From assembly GCA_947243855.1 (NCBI GenBank), contig CAMXIK010000021.1, positions 1-64,000 on the forward strand: a stretch of DNA of 64,000 nucleotides, written 5' to 3'. The notes under the pieces are model-generated. The model made no database searches, was not told where the DNA came from, and saw only the letters and a program-made list of their open reading frames with translations. The DNA comes from an uncultured Lachnospiraceae bacterium (GTDB taxonomy: Bacteria; Bacillota; Clostridia; Lachnospirales; Lachnospiraceae). Shown one piece after another: positions 17,211 through 27,407 of the stretch. How positions within the stretch are numbered: position 1 is the stretch's first letter; every line of letters begins with the position of its first letter. The position numbers and the translations under genes were made by a program.

Positions 17211-18728
17211 CTACAGCAGCCGCCTTTTTCTCTCAATCATCTCGTCGATCCGCTCTATGTACTGCCCTACATCCTTTACGTTCTCGCACCGCTCAATCCG
17301 GTCGTCCGAAAAGACGCCCTTGGTGATAGCCCCCGCGCCGAGGGCGAGAATCGTCTGCTTTTCCTCATTGATCAGGATATTATAGATGCCATATTTCTCT
17401 TCTTTGGCATAACCCACATTCTCAAAATTCCCGGACATATTTTTTTGACGGTAGAGATAATAGGGCATCATACCCATGTCCGCCGCACCGCGGGCTGCGA
17501 TCTCCATAATCTCGTCCGTATTATTGTAGGCGGTGACGCCGTTTTCCTCAATCCAGCGCCCCAGCTTGGAAGCTCTTTTTACCGCCAGAGAATGAACCGT
17601 CAATTCATCTGGAGCAAGCGCCTGTATCGTCTCAATCGTATGAACCACGTCCGCCGCCGTCTCCCCGGGAAGCCCCAGAATCATATCCATATTAATATTG
17701 GTAAAGCCCACGCGGCGCGCCAAACGAAAAGCCTCCTCCACCTGTTCCACCGTATGCCGTCTGCCGATCAGGTCGAGCGTTTCCTGCTTCATAGTCTGGG
17801 GATTGACGGAGATTCTTGTGACGCCGTTTTCATAAAGCACACGCAGCTTTTCTTCCGTAATGCTGTCCGCTCTCCCCGCCTCCACCGTAAATTCCTGTAC
17901 CGTACTAAAGTCAAAACAATCTTTCAGCTTTTTCAGCAGCCATTCCAACTGCTCCGCCGACAGGGAAGTCGGCGTTCCGCCGCCGATATATACAGTGTCT
18001 AATATTTTATCCTGAAACAACCGTGCCGTCTCCTCAATCTCCCGCCCCAGCGCCGATAAATATTCCCCCACTCTCTTTTTCCATGCGCTTATGGGATAGG
18101 AGGTAAAAGAACAGTACAGGCAGGTGGTAGGACAAAAGGGAATCCCCACGTAGAGGCTATAGCCGTTTTCATAATGCAGGACGCTCAGAATTTCCTGCTC
18201 CCTTTCGGCAATCTCGATAGCCAGTTTGGTTTTCTCCTCGCTCACCAAATGCATTTCCCGCAGATAAGCGTTTATCTCCTCTTTGCTCTTTCCCTGCTCC
18301 ATCATGGTCATGGCGATCTTGGTGGGACGGATGCCCGTTAGATTGCCCCAAGGAAGCGTCCTGCCTGTCGCCTGACAAAGCGCGCTGTAAAAAAACTTCT
18401 TGAAGCCGTTCTTATAAGCGGGGGTGCCCTCCGATTCTGCTGGATGCCATGTATACAATTTCCCCGCTTCCTCGCTTTCTCCATGCTCTTTTTCAAAGTT
18501 ATGTAAACCTTTTTCCAAAGATAAGCGCGGCAATACGACAAGCATTTTCAGCGTCACTTCCGTTTCCCCAAAATACAACTCCATCACCGGCTCGCCTTCC
18601 AAAATCCTTCTGTCCCTGATGTGGGAATCCGGGGCAAGCATATGGGGTTCCCACTCCGGATAAAAAGATTTTAGAATGGCCTGAATATCGTACTCAAATT
18701 GCGTCTTGTTGCTCTTTATGATCTGCAT
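17211..18728 (-). CDS. hemZ: HemZ-type radical SAM coproporphyrinogen dehydrogenase-like enzyme
   Basis: A 505-residue HemN/HemZ-family radical SAM protein. An N-terminal domain of about 165 residues without the cluster motif is typical of HemZ. It is followed by YVGIPFCPTTCLYCSFTSYP, containing the CxxxCxxC cluster motif, then DTVYIGGGTPTSLS and VEAGRADSITEEKL. HemZ is annotated as an oxygen-independent coproporphyrinogen oxidase, but many HemN-like proteins have other roles (HemW-like heme handling). AGGAG precedes ATG at 18728. It is 8 bases downstream of the phosphodiesterase gene, so probably co-transcribed with it. Confidence 0.85.
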   Translation of the reverse strand: MQIIKSNKTQFEYDIQAILKSFYPEWEPHMLAPDSHIRDRRILEGEPVMELYFGETEVTLKMLVVLPRLSLEKGLHNFEKEHGESEEAGKLYTWHPAESEGTPAYKNGFKKFFYSALCQATGRTLPWGNLTGIRPTKIAMTMMEQGKSKEEINAYLREMHLVSEEKTKLAIEIAEREQEILSVLHYENGYSLYVGIPFCPTTCLYCSFTSYPISAWKKRVGEYLSALGREIEETARLFQDKILDTVYIGGGTPTSLSAEQLEWLLKKLKDCFDFSTVQEFTVEAGRADSITEEKLRVLYENGVTRISVNPQTMKQETLDLIGRRHTVEQVEEAFRLARRVGFTNINMDMILGLPGETAADVVHTIETIQALAPDELTVHSLAVKRASKLGRWIEENGVTAYNNTDEIMEIAARGAADMGMMPYYLYRQKNMSGNFENVGYAKEEKYGIYNILINEEKQTILALGAGAITKGVFSDDRIERCENVKDVGQYIERIDEMIERKRRLL

Positions 18729-18736
18729 AAAAACTC

Positions 18737-19420
18737 CTATCTGTTTCTCGGCATAGCCATTTTTTCCTTCACGCCGGCGGCGTCTATCCCCGGATGAGTC
18801 AGATACAGGCGGCAGATCTGCTCCATCGTTTCCTGTGCCATCCCATATTTTTCTGCAATCTGGGAAACGCTCCTCCCCTTGTCCACATCGCGCAGGATAT
18901 CACGCAGCCTTTTTTCCGTAAAAACGGTCTCCGACGATTTTCCTTTTGCCAGCGTCTCCTCTTTCGCTTGCTGAGCAATATCCTTTCTGAACACGCGGAT
19001 ATTTCCTGCTTCTGTCTCCACCACGGCCATAGTCACAGGCTGGGAAAAGCGTCTCGGCCCACAGCTTCCGGGATTTAAATACAGACAGTTCCCCTCCCGT
19101 CTCTCTTCGTATTTATGGGAATGTCCATAAACCACAAGATCATATCCCGTTATATCCGCTGGAATTTCTTTCTTATTATGTACCATAAAAAACCGCAGAC
19201 CGCAGATTTCCTCCGACAACGTTTGCGGCAGTTCCTCCGCCCACTCCTTGTCCGCATTTCCGCGCACCACATAGAGGGGCGCAATCTCCCGCAGTCTCTC
19301 AAGCACCTGCGGGGTATTGATATCGCCTGCGTGAAGAATTGCATCGCACCCTTGCAGTATCTCCAATACTTCCTCCCGCAGTTTGCCGTGCGTATCCGAC
19401 AACACCCCAATTCTTTTCAT
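18737..19420 (-). CDS. YfcE-type metallophosphoesterase with C-terminal helical/HTH extension
   Basis: A 227-residue protein. Residues 1-150 are a YfcE/MJ0936-type phosphodiesterase with the metal-binding motifs LSDTHG, HAGDI, VRGNAD and YGHSHK, and NPGS after them. Such enzymes hydrolyse phosphodiesters in vitro, with an unclear natural substrate. The remaining 75 residues (about 150-227) are unusual for YfcE and contain GRSVSQIAEKYGMAQETMEQI, which reads like a helix-turn-helix. GGAGAG precedes ATG at 19420. It is upstream of hemZ in the same direction, with a large inverted repeat 43 bases before its start. Confidence 0.82.
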   Translation of the reverse strand: MKRIGVLSDTHGKLREEVLEILQGCDAILHAGDINTPQVLERLREIAPLYVVRGNADKEWAEELPQTLSEEICGLRFFMVHNKKEIPADITGYDLVVYGHSHKYEERREGNCLYLNPGSCGPRRFSQPVTMAVVETEAGNIRVFRKDIAQQAKEETLAKGKSSETVFTEKRLRDILRDVDKGRSVSQIAEKYGMAQETMEQICRLYLTHPGIDAAGVKEKMAMPRNR

Positions 19421-19462
19421 GATTTTCTCTCCGTCAACATAATCTAGATAATTGCAAAACTA

Positions 19463-19588
19463 TGTAGCTTGGCATATCCAAAAGCAGACTCTTGTAAGCC
19501 GTCAGCGCTTAATGAGGTACTTTCGAATTTAGCACTGCTACGGCTGGAGTGAAGCGCAAGCGGGTCTGCGTTGGATTGTCAAGCTACA
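19463..19588 (-). repeat. Large imperfect inverted repeat between eno and the phosphodiesterase gene
   Basis: Outer arms TGTAGCTTG (19463-19471) and CAAGCTACA (19580-19588) pair. The pairing continues inward through ATCCAA...GCAGAC against GTCTGC...TTGGAT. An inner stem AGCGCTT/AAGCGC (about 19504-19510 and 19552-19557) encloses a 40-base loop. At 126 bp, with no coding potential and placed 43 bases before a start codon, it resembles in design but not in sequence the elements at 2741 and 63306. Confidence 0.7.
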
Positions 19589-19593
19589 CTTTG

Positions 19594-21066
<1,473 letters not shown>

Positions 21067-21086
21067 TTAGAAGTTCTTTTGTACTG

Positions 21087-22424
21087 TTACTCATTCCGTA
21101 TCGCTGCCAGCGGACTCAACCGCATAGCCCTCCTAGCTGGAAAGAATCCCGCAAGCATTCCCACCATCACCGCAAACACCAAAGACAGCGCGCCAAGCCA
21201 AACTGGAATGTAGGAAATTCCCCCAGTAGTGCCCATATAATCGTTTACGCCCGTCGCTACCTTATTCACGACAATGGACAAAATAATGCTTAAGAGCAAT
21301 CCTATCACGCCGCCGATAAAACCGATAAAGCCGGCCTCCATCAAAAACAGACTGCGGATATTGCGAAGGTCACAGCCAAGCACTTTCATCACGCCGATCT
21401 CCTTCGTCCTCTCGTAAATGGACATCATCATGGTATTGGTAATACCGATGGCCGCCACAAAGAGAGAAACCGCGCCGATCCCGCCAAGCACCGCCTGAAT
21501 ATAGCCCATCGTTTTCTGCTGGGACTCCACCCACTCCGCCTGACTGTAGGCATTGTAGCCCATATCTGTCAACGTTTTCTGCAAAGCTACCACGTTGTCC
21601 ATGCTGTCCACGTTTACCAGAAGCTGGCTATAAAAAATCTCCTTATAGGGCTTTCCCGTTTTTGTAGTCGGCTGGCCCGGTATCACCTTATTCTTAAAAA
21701 TCTTTTTCAGTTCCGTCATGAGCTGTTCGATATCGCAGAAGGTATACCAGCCGTATTGGGACCACTGATCCTCGCCGGGACTTGCCTCCACCCCGCAGGT
21801 ATCGATCAAATATTTCTTCGGCGGCTTTTTCGTCTGCCCGTTCTCGTCCGTAGACCCAGCCTCATAATACGCGTTCATGTCGAAAATAATAAAGATCGGG
21901 TCTTTCATCAAATCAAGCTCCGGCGGGCCGCTCATTCCGTTTCCCTTGGGATTGTAGAAATTTTGCAGCACTTCGCAGCCGTAAAAGAAAGTCAATGTCT
22001 GGTCTTCTCCGGGAAGTCGCCCCTGCCCCACCGTAATATTCATTTCCTGAAACGCTTCCGCCGGCATTCCCTGAATCTGCATATAACATTCATAGCTGCC
22101 GTATTTGGCTAACGCCTGGGTTTGTATCACAGGATAAACCGACTCCACATGCTCCATCGAAAGGATCTCGTCGATCAGCTTCTGGTCGAGACGCTTCACC
22201 TCATCCGAAGAAGAAGTATCCCACGGCTCGCGCACCTCGATCTGGGTCAGGCTCCCGTAAGACTCGTACTGCTCCATCAAGGATTTACTCAACCCCAGTC
22301 CGAGAGACACCATGACCACAATGGAGGCCACGCCGATCACCACGCCAAGCACCGTCAGAATCGTCCGCACTTTTCTTTTCCAAAGATTACCGCTGCTCAT
22401 CCGCAGCAAATCGAGAAACTTCAT
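21087..22424 (-). CDS. MacB/FtsX-type ABC transporter permease
   Basis: A 445-residue permease. One N-terminal helix (RTILTVLGVVIGVASIVVMVSLGLGL) is followed by a large extracytoplasmic MacB_PCD-like domain. Three C-terminal helices follow, with the FtsX-type region SIYERTKEIGVMKVLGCDLRNI and the ending FPARRAMRLSPLAAIRNE. It belongs to the MacB family, which drives mechanotransmission or export rather than uptake. It is the third gene of an operon with the ATPase (24301) and the large extracytoplasmic partner (22461), spaced 36 bases after the latter. Confidence 0.88.
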   Translation of the reverse strand: MKFLDLLRMSSGNLWKRKVRTILTVLGVVIGVASIVVMVSLGLGLSKSLMEQYESYGSLTQIEVREPWDTSSSDEVKRLDQKLIDEILSMEHVESVYPVIQTQALAKYGSYECYMQIQGMPAEAFQEMNITVGQGRLPGEDQTLTFFYGCEVLQNFYNPKGNGMSGPPELDLMKDPIFIIFDMNAYYEAGSTDENGQTKKPPKKYLIDTCGVEASPGEDQWSQYGWYTFCDIEQLMTELKKIFKNKVIPGQPTTKTGKPYKEIFYSQLLVNVDSMDNVVALQKTLTDMGYNAYSQAEWVESQQKTMGYIQAVLGGIGAVSLFVAAIGITNTMMMSIYERTKEIGVMKVLGCDLRNIRSLFLMEAGFIGFIGGVIGLLLSIILSIVVNKVATGVNDYMGTTGGISYIPVWLGALSLVFAVMVGMLAGFFPARRAMRLSPLAAIRNE

Positions 22425-22460
22425 GTCTCCCCCGTTCCGGCGTCTTTACACCCCGTCTTT

Positions 22461-24275
22461 TTACTCATTTAACTCTTTTTCCAGCTCTGCCAGTTCCGCA
22501 GCCTCAGCCGCTTGTGCCTTTTTCTTTTTGCGGATCTTGACAAAGGCAGTCAGACCTGCTGCCGCCACCACAATCACCGCCACTACAATGCTCACAATCA
22601 AACCGGTTTTGGGCTTTCCGCCCTCCTCGCCTTCCATCATGTCGCCGCCCATCATATCGTCTCCCATCATCATGTCGTCCATCATCGGTTCCATCACAAA
22701 GAGCGTAATCTCTTTCTCTGCGGTCGTCACGTTTCCAGCGTCGTCCTCATAGGAGATTTCCAGCTTCACAACGCCGTCGTCCATCGTGGGGGCAGCGCCC
22801 GTCAGCATCACGTCCACGTTGCCCGTGTTGCCCGACTGCAGATTTCCCACAAAGGCGGAAGCTTCGTCGATGGAATCCGCAAGAAATTTCACCTGTACAT
22901 TGTAAAGAGTCGTCTTACCCGTATTATAAATACTCATCATCACATTGGACTGGGAACCCACGTCAATAGTGTCGGGCACTACCTCCGGAATGCTGGTGTC
23001 AAAACGGCTCTCCTGCAAAATCGGAATGGACACGCTCGCCTTGTCAGTCAGATCAAACACCGTCCCCGCGTCATACTTCATATTCACGTCGAGCACATAC
23101 GGTTTCTGCGCCAAATCGGCCTTAGCCGTCATTTCGATCACGATATCCGCCGAGGTGTCCGGGGCTATTTTTTCCATATAGACGGAGCTGGAACCCGACG
23201 TCGGCAGGAAAGCGGAATAGGTATTGGTTTTATCTTCTCCCTCCTGCGCCGCCTGCATATCGAAAAGCACATTGGTAACCGCTGTATCGTTTGCCGTGTT
23301 CTGCACATGAATGGTCAGGGTAAACGTCTCTCCCGCATACACCTTGGCGGGATTGGTCTCAAAACCGGTCACCACAATACGGGGCTTAGAGCCGGAAGCC
23401 TCCTGTCCGTTTCCGCCGATAATACCGCTCCCCGGTTTGCCAATCGTCTTCACATACACCGTAAGCTCCGCCGGCTCCTCACAGCGGATACCCGCTTTCG
23501 TATAGGAAATGTGAAATTTCAGCGGATAGTAACCGCTCATCACATCGCTTCTTGTTTTAAAATGAAAGGTAAATTCCCTGCGGTTGGCCATGGCCTGTTC
23601 TTTTGTCTGACAGCCCGGAATATAAGGCTCCGTCTGCAGATAATTGGTCATATCCGGCTCAAAGGGCCACTCCGTCACCAGCGTAGAAGTCACCGGCTCC
23701 ACGATCAAATCGTTTAGCTCCTCCGTTCCGAAATTGACCACCGGCAGCACGATCGATACGCCCTGCCCATAGCTCACGATGGGCGTCTGCCAGTTATCGC
23801 CCACCTGCAAAAACTCGCTGGTCGTCTGGCTTACCTTCTCCACTGCCGCCGATTCCATGGAAGATTTCACGGAAGAAACGTAAGCCCACATCTCCGTCAG
23901 GGACATTTCCGTGTTGGCGATATAGTAGACCGCGCTGTCAAACACTTTATGAAGCTGTTCCATCACCTTCTCATCCAGATGATACCGCACCTCTAGACTT
24001 TGCATGTAATAGAGCAGATCCTCGTCGGCGTCAAAACGATCTTCGTCCGTAATCACCCGATCGGAAGACCGCTCGATATATTTAATCGCATTTTCACTGA
24101 CAGATTCCTCCTTGTTTTCCTCTGTCTGCGTTTCCTGCGTATTCGTTCCGGACTCTTCCGTGGCATAAACCATCGACAGAGCCTCGTCCGTTGTCTGCCC
24201 CATAACCGCTAACGCAAAAAACAGGCCGGCCAATCCGCCCGCCAAATGCCGCGCCATCCTCTTACGCATCTCCAT
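22461..24275 (-). CDS. Extracytoplasmic CARDB/COG1361-like protein anchored by a C-terminal helix
   Basis: A 604-residue exported protein. An N-terminal signal (MARHLAGGLAGLFFALAVMG) is followed by a low-complexity Thr/Glu linker, a helical segment, and several Ig-like beta domains resembling COG1361/CARDB repeats (NPAKVYAGETFTLTIHVQNT; IDVGSQSNVMMSIYNTGKTT). Near residue 540 is a Met/Asp-rich stretch (MMDDMMMGDDMMGGDMM), then a membrane helix (GLIVSIVVAVIVVAAAGL) and a basic tail. It sits between an ABC ATPase and a MacB-like permease, so it is probably their partner at the cell surface. ATG at 24275 has AGGAG 5 bases upstream; ATG at 24287 fits less well. Confidence 0.7.
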   Translation of the reverse strand: MEMRKRMARHLAGGLAGLFFALAVMGQTTDEALSMVYATEESGTNTQETQTEENKEESVSENAIKYIERSSDRVITDEDRFDADEDLLYYMQSLEVRYHLDEKVMEQLHKVFDSAVYYIANTEMSLTEMWAYVSSVKSSMESAAVEKVSQTTSEFLQVGDNWQTPIVSYGQGVSIVLPVVNFGTEELNDLIVEPVTSTLVTEWPFEPDMTNYLQTEPYIPGCQTKEQAMANRREFTFHFKTRSDVMSGYYPLKFHISYTKAGIRCEEPAELTVYVKTIGKPGSGIIGGNGQEASGSKPRIVVTGFETNPAKVYAGETFTLTIHVQNTANDTAVTNVLFDMQAAQEGEDKTNTYSAFLPTSGSSSVYMEKIAPDTSADIVIEMTAKADLAQKPYVLDVNMKYDAGTVFDLTDKASVSIPILQESRFDTSIPEVVPDTIDVGSQSNVMMSIYNTGKTTLYNVQVKFLADSIDEASAFVGNLQSGNTGNVDVMLTGAAPTMDDGVVKLEISYEDDAGNVTTAEKEITLFVMEPMMDDMMMGDDMMGGDMMEGEEGGKPKTGLIVSIVVAVIVVAAAGLTAFVKIRKKKKAQAAEAAELAELEKELNE

Positions 24276-24300
24276 TTTTCTCCTCATCTCTCCCGACCTC

Positions 24301-25146
24301 TCAGCCTCCGCTTTTCTCTCTCTGTTCCTGATCTATTCCCCGCTCTTCTTCCATGCTTTCCCTGTCCGTTTCTTTGGAAGACTCCCCTGCTGCCGCCTGA
24401 AACGGAATGTCTCCTGAAATCTCCTCCGGCATCTCTTGTCCGGTGCGGTCTTCGATCTCCAAAATCTTTCCGTCCCGAATCCGCAGGATCATATCCGCGA
24501 ATCCCGCCAGATAATTGTCGTGGGTCACCATGACTAACGTCTGGTTCTTCTCCCGCACCACCCGTTTCATCAGGTTCATCACTTCCACCGAAGTGTTGGA
24601 GTCAAGGTTTCCCGTAGGCTCGTCCGCAAAAATGATCTCCGGCTCCACCACCAAGGCTCTGGCTACGCCCACACGCTGCTGCTGTCCGCCGGACATCTGG
24701 TTGGGGCGGTGTTTTTTATATTTTGTCAGCCCCACCAGATCCAGCATCTCCTCAGCCTTTTTATTTCTGCTCTTTTTATCCATCCCCTGAAAGGTCAGGG
24801 GGAGCGCCACGTTTTCTATGGCGTTCATCGTGCCCATCAGATTGAAGGACTGGAAAATAAACCCAATATGCTCCCTGCGAAAGGCCACAAGCTGATTCTC
24901 GGTTTTCTGTTCCATATGCTCTCCCGCAATCACAATCTCGCCCTTAGTCGGTTTTTCTAATCCTGCCAGCATATTGAGCAGGGTCGATTTACCAGAGCCG
25001 GAGGCGCCCACAATAGAACAAAAGCACCCCCGCCTGATGGAGAAGCTGACGCCGTTTAACGCCCGCACCCGCTCCTCCCCGACGCGGTATATCTTATAGA
25101 GATCCTTCACCTGTATCACTGGCGTTGTCATGTTGTTATCATCCAC
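24301..25146 (-). CDS. MacB/LolD-type ABC transporter ATP-binding protein
   Basis: ATPase subunit of the exporter formed with the permease at 21087. Walker A is GASGSGKST, the signature is MSGGQQQRVGVARAL, Walker B is IIFADEPTGNLD and the H-loop is MVTHD. The acidic C-terminal tail rich in Glu/Ser is longer than usual. The start is uncertain: GTG at 25146 has AAAGGA 8 bases upstream, while ATG at 25131 (MTTPVIQVKDLYKIY) gives the conventional N-terminus. Longer upstream frames overlap the preceding gene and lack ribosome sites. Close spacing to 22461 indicates an operon. Confidence 0.9.
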   Translation of the reverse strand: MDDNNMTTPVIQVKDLYKIYRVGEERVRALNGVSFSIRRGCFCSIVGASGSGKSTLLNMLAGLEKPTKGEIVIAGEHMEQKTENQLVAFRREHIGFIFQSFNLMGTMNAIENVALPLTFQGMDKKSRNKKAEEMLDLVGLTKYKKHRPNQMSGGQQQRVGVARALVVEPEIIFADEPTGNLDSNTSVEVMNLMKRVVREKNQTLVMVTHDNYLAGFADMILRIRDGKILEIEDRTGQEMPEEISGDIPFQAAAGESSKETDRESMEEERGIDQEQREKSGG

Positions 25147-25223
25147 GCTCTGTTTCCTTTCCGCGTATTCCTCATCCGAAACAACCGCCTCCTTTATCCG
25201 GCACATCCCATCGAATAAACAAT

Positions 25224-27407
25224 CTACTCTGCTGATTCTCCTGTATAGGCCGTGGCTTCCTTCACGAACTCCGGCACTTCTCCGTTTCGGAAGCAATAAG
25301 TAAAGTAATAACTGCCCCTCTCATAAGGATAGGAAGAATCCTTTTTAAACACTACCTCAAGATAATAGTTGTTCGAATCGTCCGCATCCTCCCCGTAGCT
25401 GCTCCATGGCGCGTCGATATAATTTGGATAAATGTGGGGCAGAATCTGCGCGATCTGCTCCTCCTCGTAGAAGGTTTCCTCCGTCGAATAGTCTACATAG
25501 GTATCCACATATTCCGCCTCGGCCGCAACAGCCTCCCTGTAAAACGCATAGCCGGGGTCATCCCGATACAGCATATCCGGATTCACGGAAAACTCGTTGT
25601 GGTAACAGGTCACCTTAATGAGGTCGATATCCGCCGCATTCAGCTCCACCGGATAGTAAGCCTCCTGCTTTTTCAAATAATCGATGGTATTGACAAAGCT
25701 TTCGTACACATAATACGACCTCTGCATATAACTCATATCCGCGCCGTATGACATCCTGATCACGCCGCAGGGACGGTTATTCCTTACCAGCGAAAAGTCA
25801 AACTGCTCCATATCCTTCACCCATGCGTCCCGCAGCCCCTTTGCTTCCTCTTTGGGAACAATCGTCATAGCCGCGCCGTTGGAATAATTGATCGTTTCTA
25901 CCCGGTCATAGGAGGTTTCGTCCTCCATTCCCTGAAACATACCCTTTTGAAACGCTTCTGTGCTGAAAATACGGTTAAGTAACGCTGCCGTCTCCGGATC
26001 GTCATAATCCACCCAGATTCTTCTGGCCGCCTGTCTGCCGGACGTCAAACGATAGAGAATCTCTACGCAGCGGTTATTCGACAACCCTTCCCGATCCAAC
26101 GGTTTCGCATGGCGCGCAAGGGTCAATACCGGTTCCGTATCGGTCAGAAACATTGTCTCCTTCTGGTAGTCGGGGTTATCTAAATATTGCCCGTTTTCAT
26201 CCCAATAACTATCATAGTATCCGTCTGTGGAAATTGCAATACTCTCAACCTTATTTTGCGCAGGAATATAGCTGTCATACCCGAACAAGTCCCATTTAAA
26301 GATGCAAAAAATTACCATGATCGCAGCCAAAGCCACCCCGCTTGAAATCAAGTGTTTAAAAATACTCCTGATATCAAAGTCAAAAACCACTTCCATAACC
26401 GAACAGACAATCAGACCGCCAAGCAGCATGCCAAGCACCAAAAGCAGTTCGTTTTGATGGGAAGTATCATACACAAACTGTCCCACCAGATAAGCCGCCG
26501 GAACCGCCGCAGCCACCTTAAGAAACGGCTCCAAGAAACGGTAGGCAACAGCCTTTCCCGCCGCCTCGGAAGCTCTTTTTTTGTAGGCAAACCATGCAAG
26601 TAAAAGAACCACCAGCGCAATCCCGAACCACTTAGCGGCAAGAGGCATCGCAAGCTTAGCTGCCGCCGCCGCATCCTTCGCATATTTTAACTGCCAGATA
26701 TTAGCCGTGTAATCCACAAGAGGCGACAGTTTCGCTTCCTGATGAATAAAGTAACCGGAATATGTCTCAAAAAAGGTCTGTTTTAAATTATTGATCGACG
26801 AATACGCCATAAACTCGTATATGGCAAAGGCCAGAAACAGACAGATCGTCACAAACCGGTTTCCCGTCAGCATCACCGCCAGAATCATCAGATGGTAAAA
26901 AACGAGGAAAAACGCCAGATTCCATACAAAAGCGAGTCCCGCCGCCGCCAAAACCTCCGCATTCACTGCACCCTGCGATACCGCGATCACCATACCGGAC
27001 GCCAATCCCAAAAGATTTGCAATCAGGTATAGAAAAAGGCCGTTCACATAAACCACAACAAACCTTCTGTCCTTCGATACCGGAACGCTGTGATACATGT
27101 CCACTTTTCTCCTGTCATACAGATAGGAGAATCCCTGCATGGCGATGATCGCCGCAAGCACGAGAATCAACGTATAAAGGTTATCGGAAAAACCGATGGA
27201 ATCCTTCGCCGCCTGATACAACGCCTCTTTGAACGCCGCCGGCGCCTTATAGTTGCCGTCCGCATAATAGCCCTTGATCCGGCTTAAATAAATCATCGTT
27301 ATGCCGCCGTAAGCTAAAAGCTGTGACAGTACTGCCACAATCCATACCCAGATCCGGCGTTTGTGGTTTTCCCTGCAGCTATCCCAAAATGAGTTTTTTG
27401 ATGTCAT
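25224..27407 (-). CDS. Large ABC-2-like membrane protein (DUF6449 type)
   Basis: A 727-residue membrane protein. There are about seven helices in the first 400 residues (IWVWIVAVLSQLLAYGGITMIY, LYTLILVLAAIIAMQGFSYLYDRRKVDMYHSVPVSKDRRF and others), then a soluble C-terminal region rich in Tyr/Asp (about 420-720). Proteins of this type pair with a YtrB-like ATPase behind a GntR regulator in Lachnospiraceae. The DRRK.DMYHS.PVS motif is shared with ABC-2 permeases. Its first codons overlap the ATPase gene by 29 bases. Substrate unknown; envelope stress or antimicrobial export is a reasonable guess. Confidence 0.75.
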   Translation of the reverse strand: MTSKNSFWDSCRENHKRRIWVWIVAVLSQLLAYGGITMIYLSRIKGYYADGNYKAPAAFKEALYQAAKDSIGFSDNLYTLILVLAAIIAMQGFSYLYDRRKVDMYHSVPVSKDRRFVVVYVNGLFLYLIANLLGLASGMVIAVSQGAVNAEVLAAAGLAFVWNLAFFLVFYHLMILAVMLTGNRFVTICLFLAFAIYEFMAYSSINNLKQTFFETYSGYFIHQEAKLSPLVDYTANIWQLKYAKDAAAAAKLAMPLAAKWFGIALVVLLLAWFAYKKRASEAAGKAVAYRFLEPFLKVAAAVPAAYLVGQFVYDTSHQNELLLVLGMLLGGLIVCSVMEVVFDFDIRSIFKHLISSGVALAAIMVIFCIFKWDLFGYDSYIPAQNKVESIAISTDGYYDSYWDENGQYLDNPDYQKETMFLTDTEPVLTLARHAKPLDREGLSNNRCVEILYRLTSGRQAARRIWVDYDDPETAALLNRIFSTEAFQKGMFQGMEDETSYDRVETINYSNGAAMTIVPKEEAKGLRDAWVKDMEQFDFSLVRNNRPCGVIRMSYGADMSYMQRSYYVYESFVNTIDYLKKQEAYYPVELNAADIDLIKVTCYHNEFSVNPDMLYRDDPGYAFYREAVAAEAEYVDTYVDYSTEETFYEEEQIAQILPHIYPNYIDAPWSSYGEDADDSNNYYLEVVFKKDSSYPYERGSYYFTYCFRNGEVPEFVKEATAYTGESAE

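Noticed and set aside
22512-23717. Long plus-strand open frame of 401 codons opposite the CARDB-like gene
   Set aside because: His/Arg-rich composition, no ribosome site, no known motif, and exactly antisense to a well-supported gene: a shadow of codon bias.
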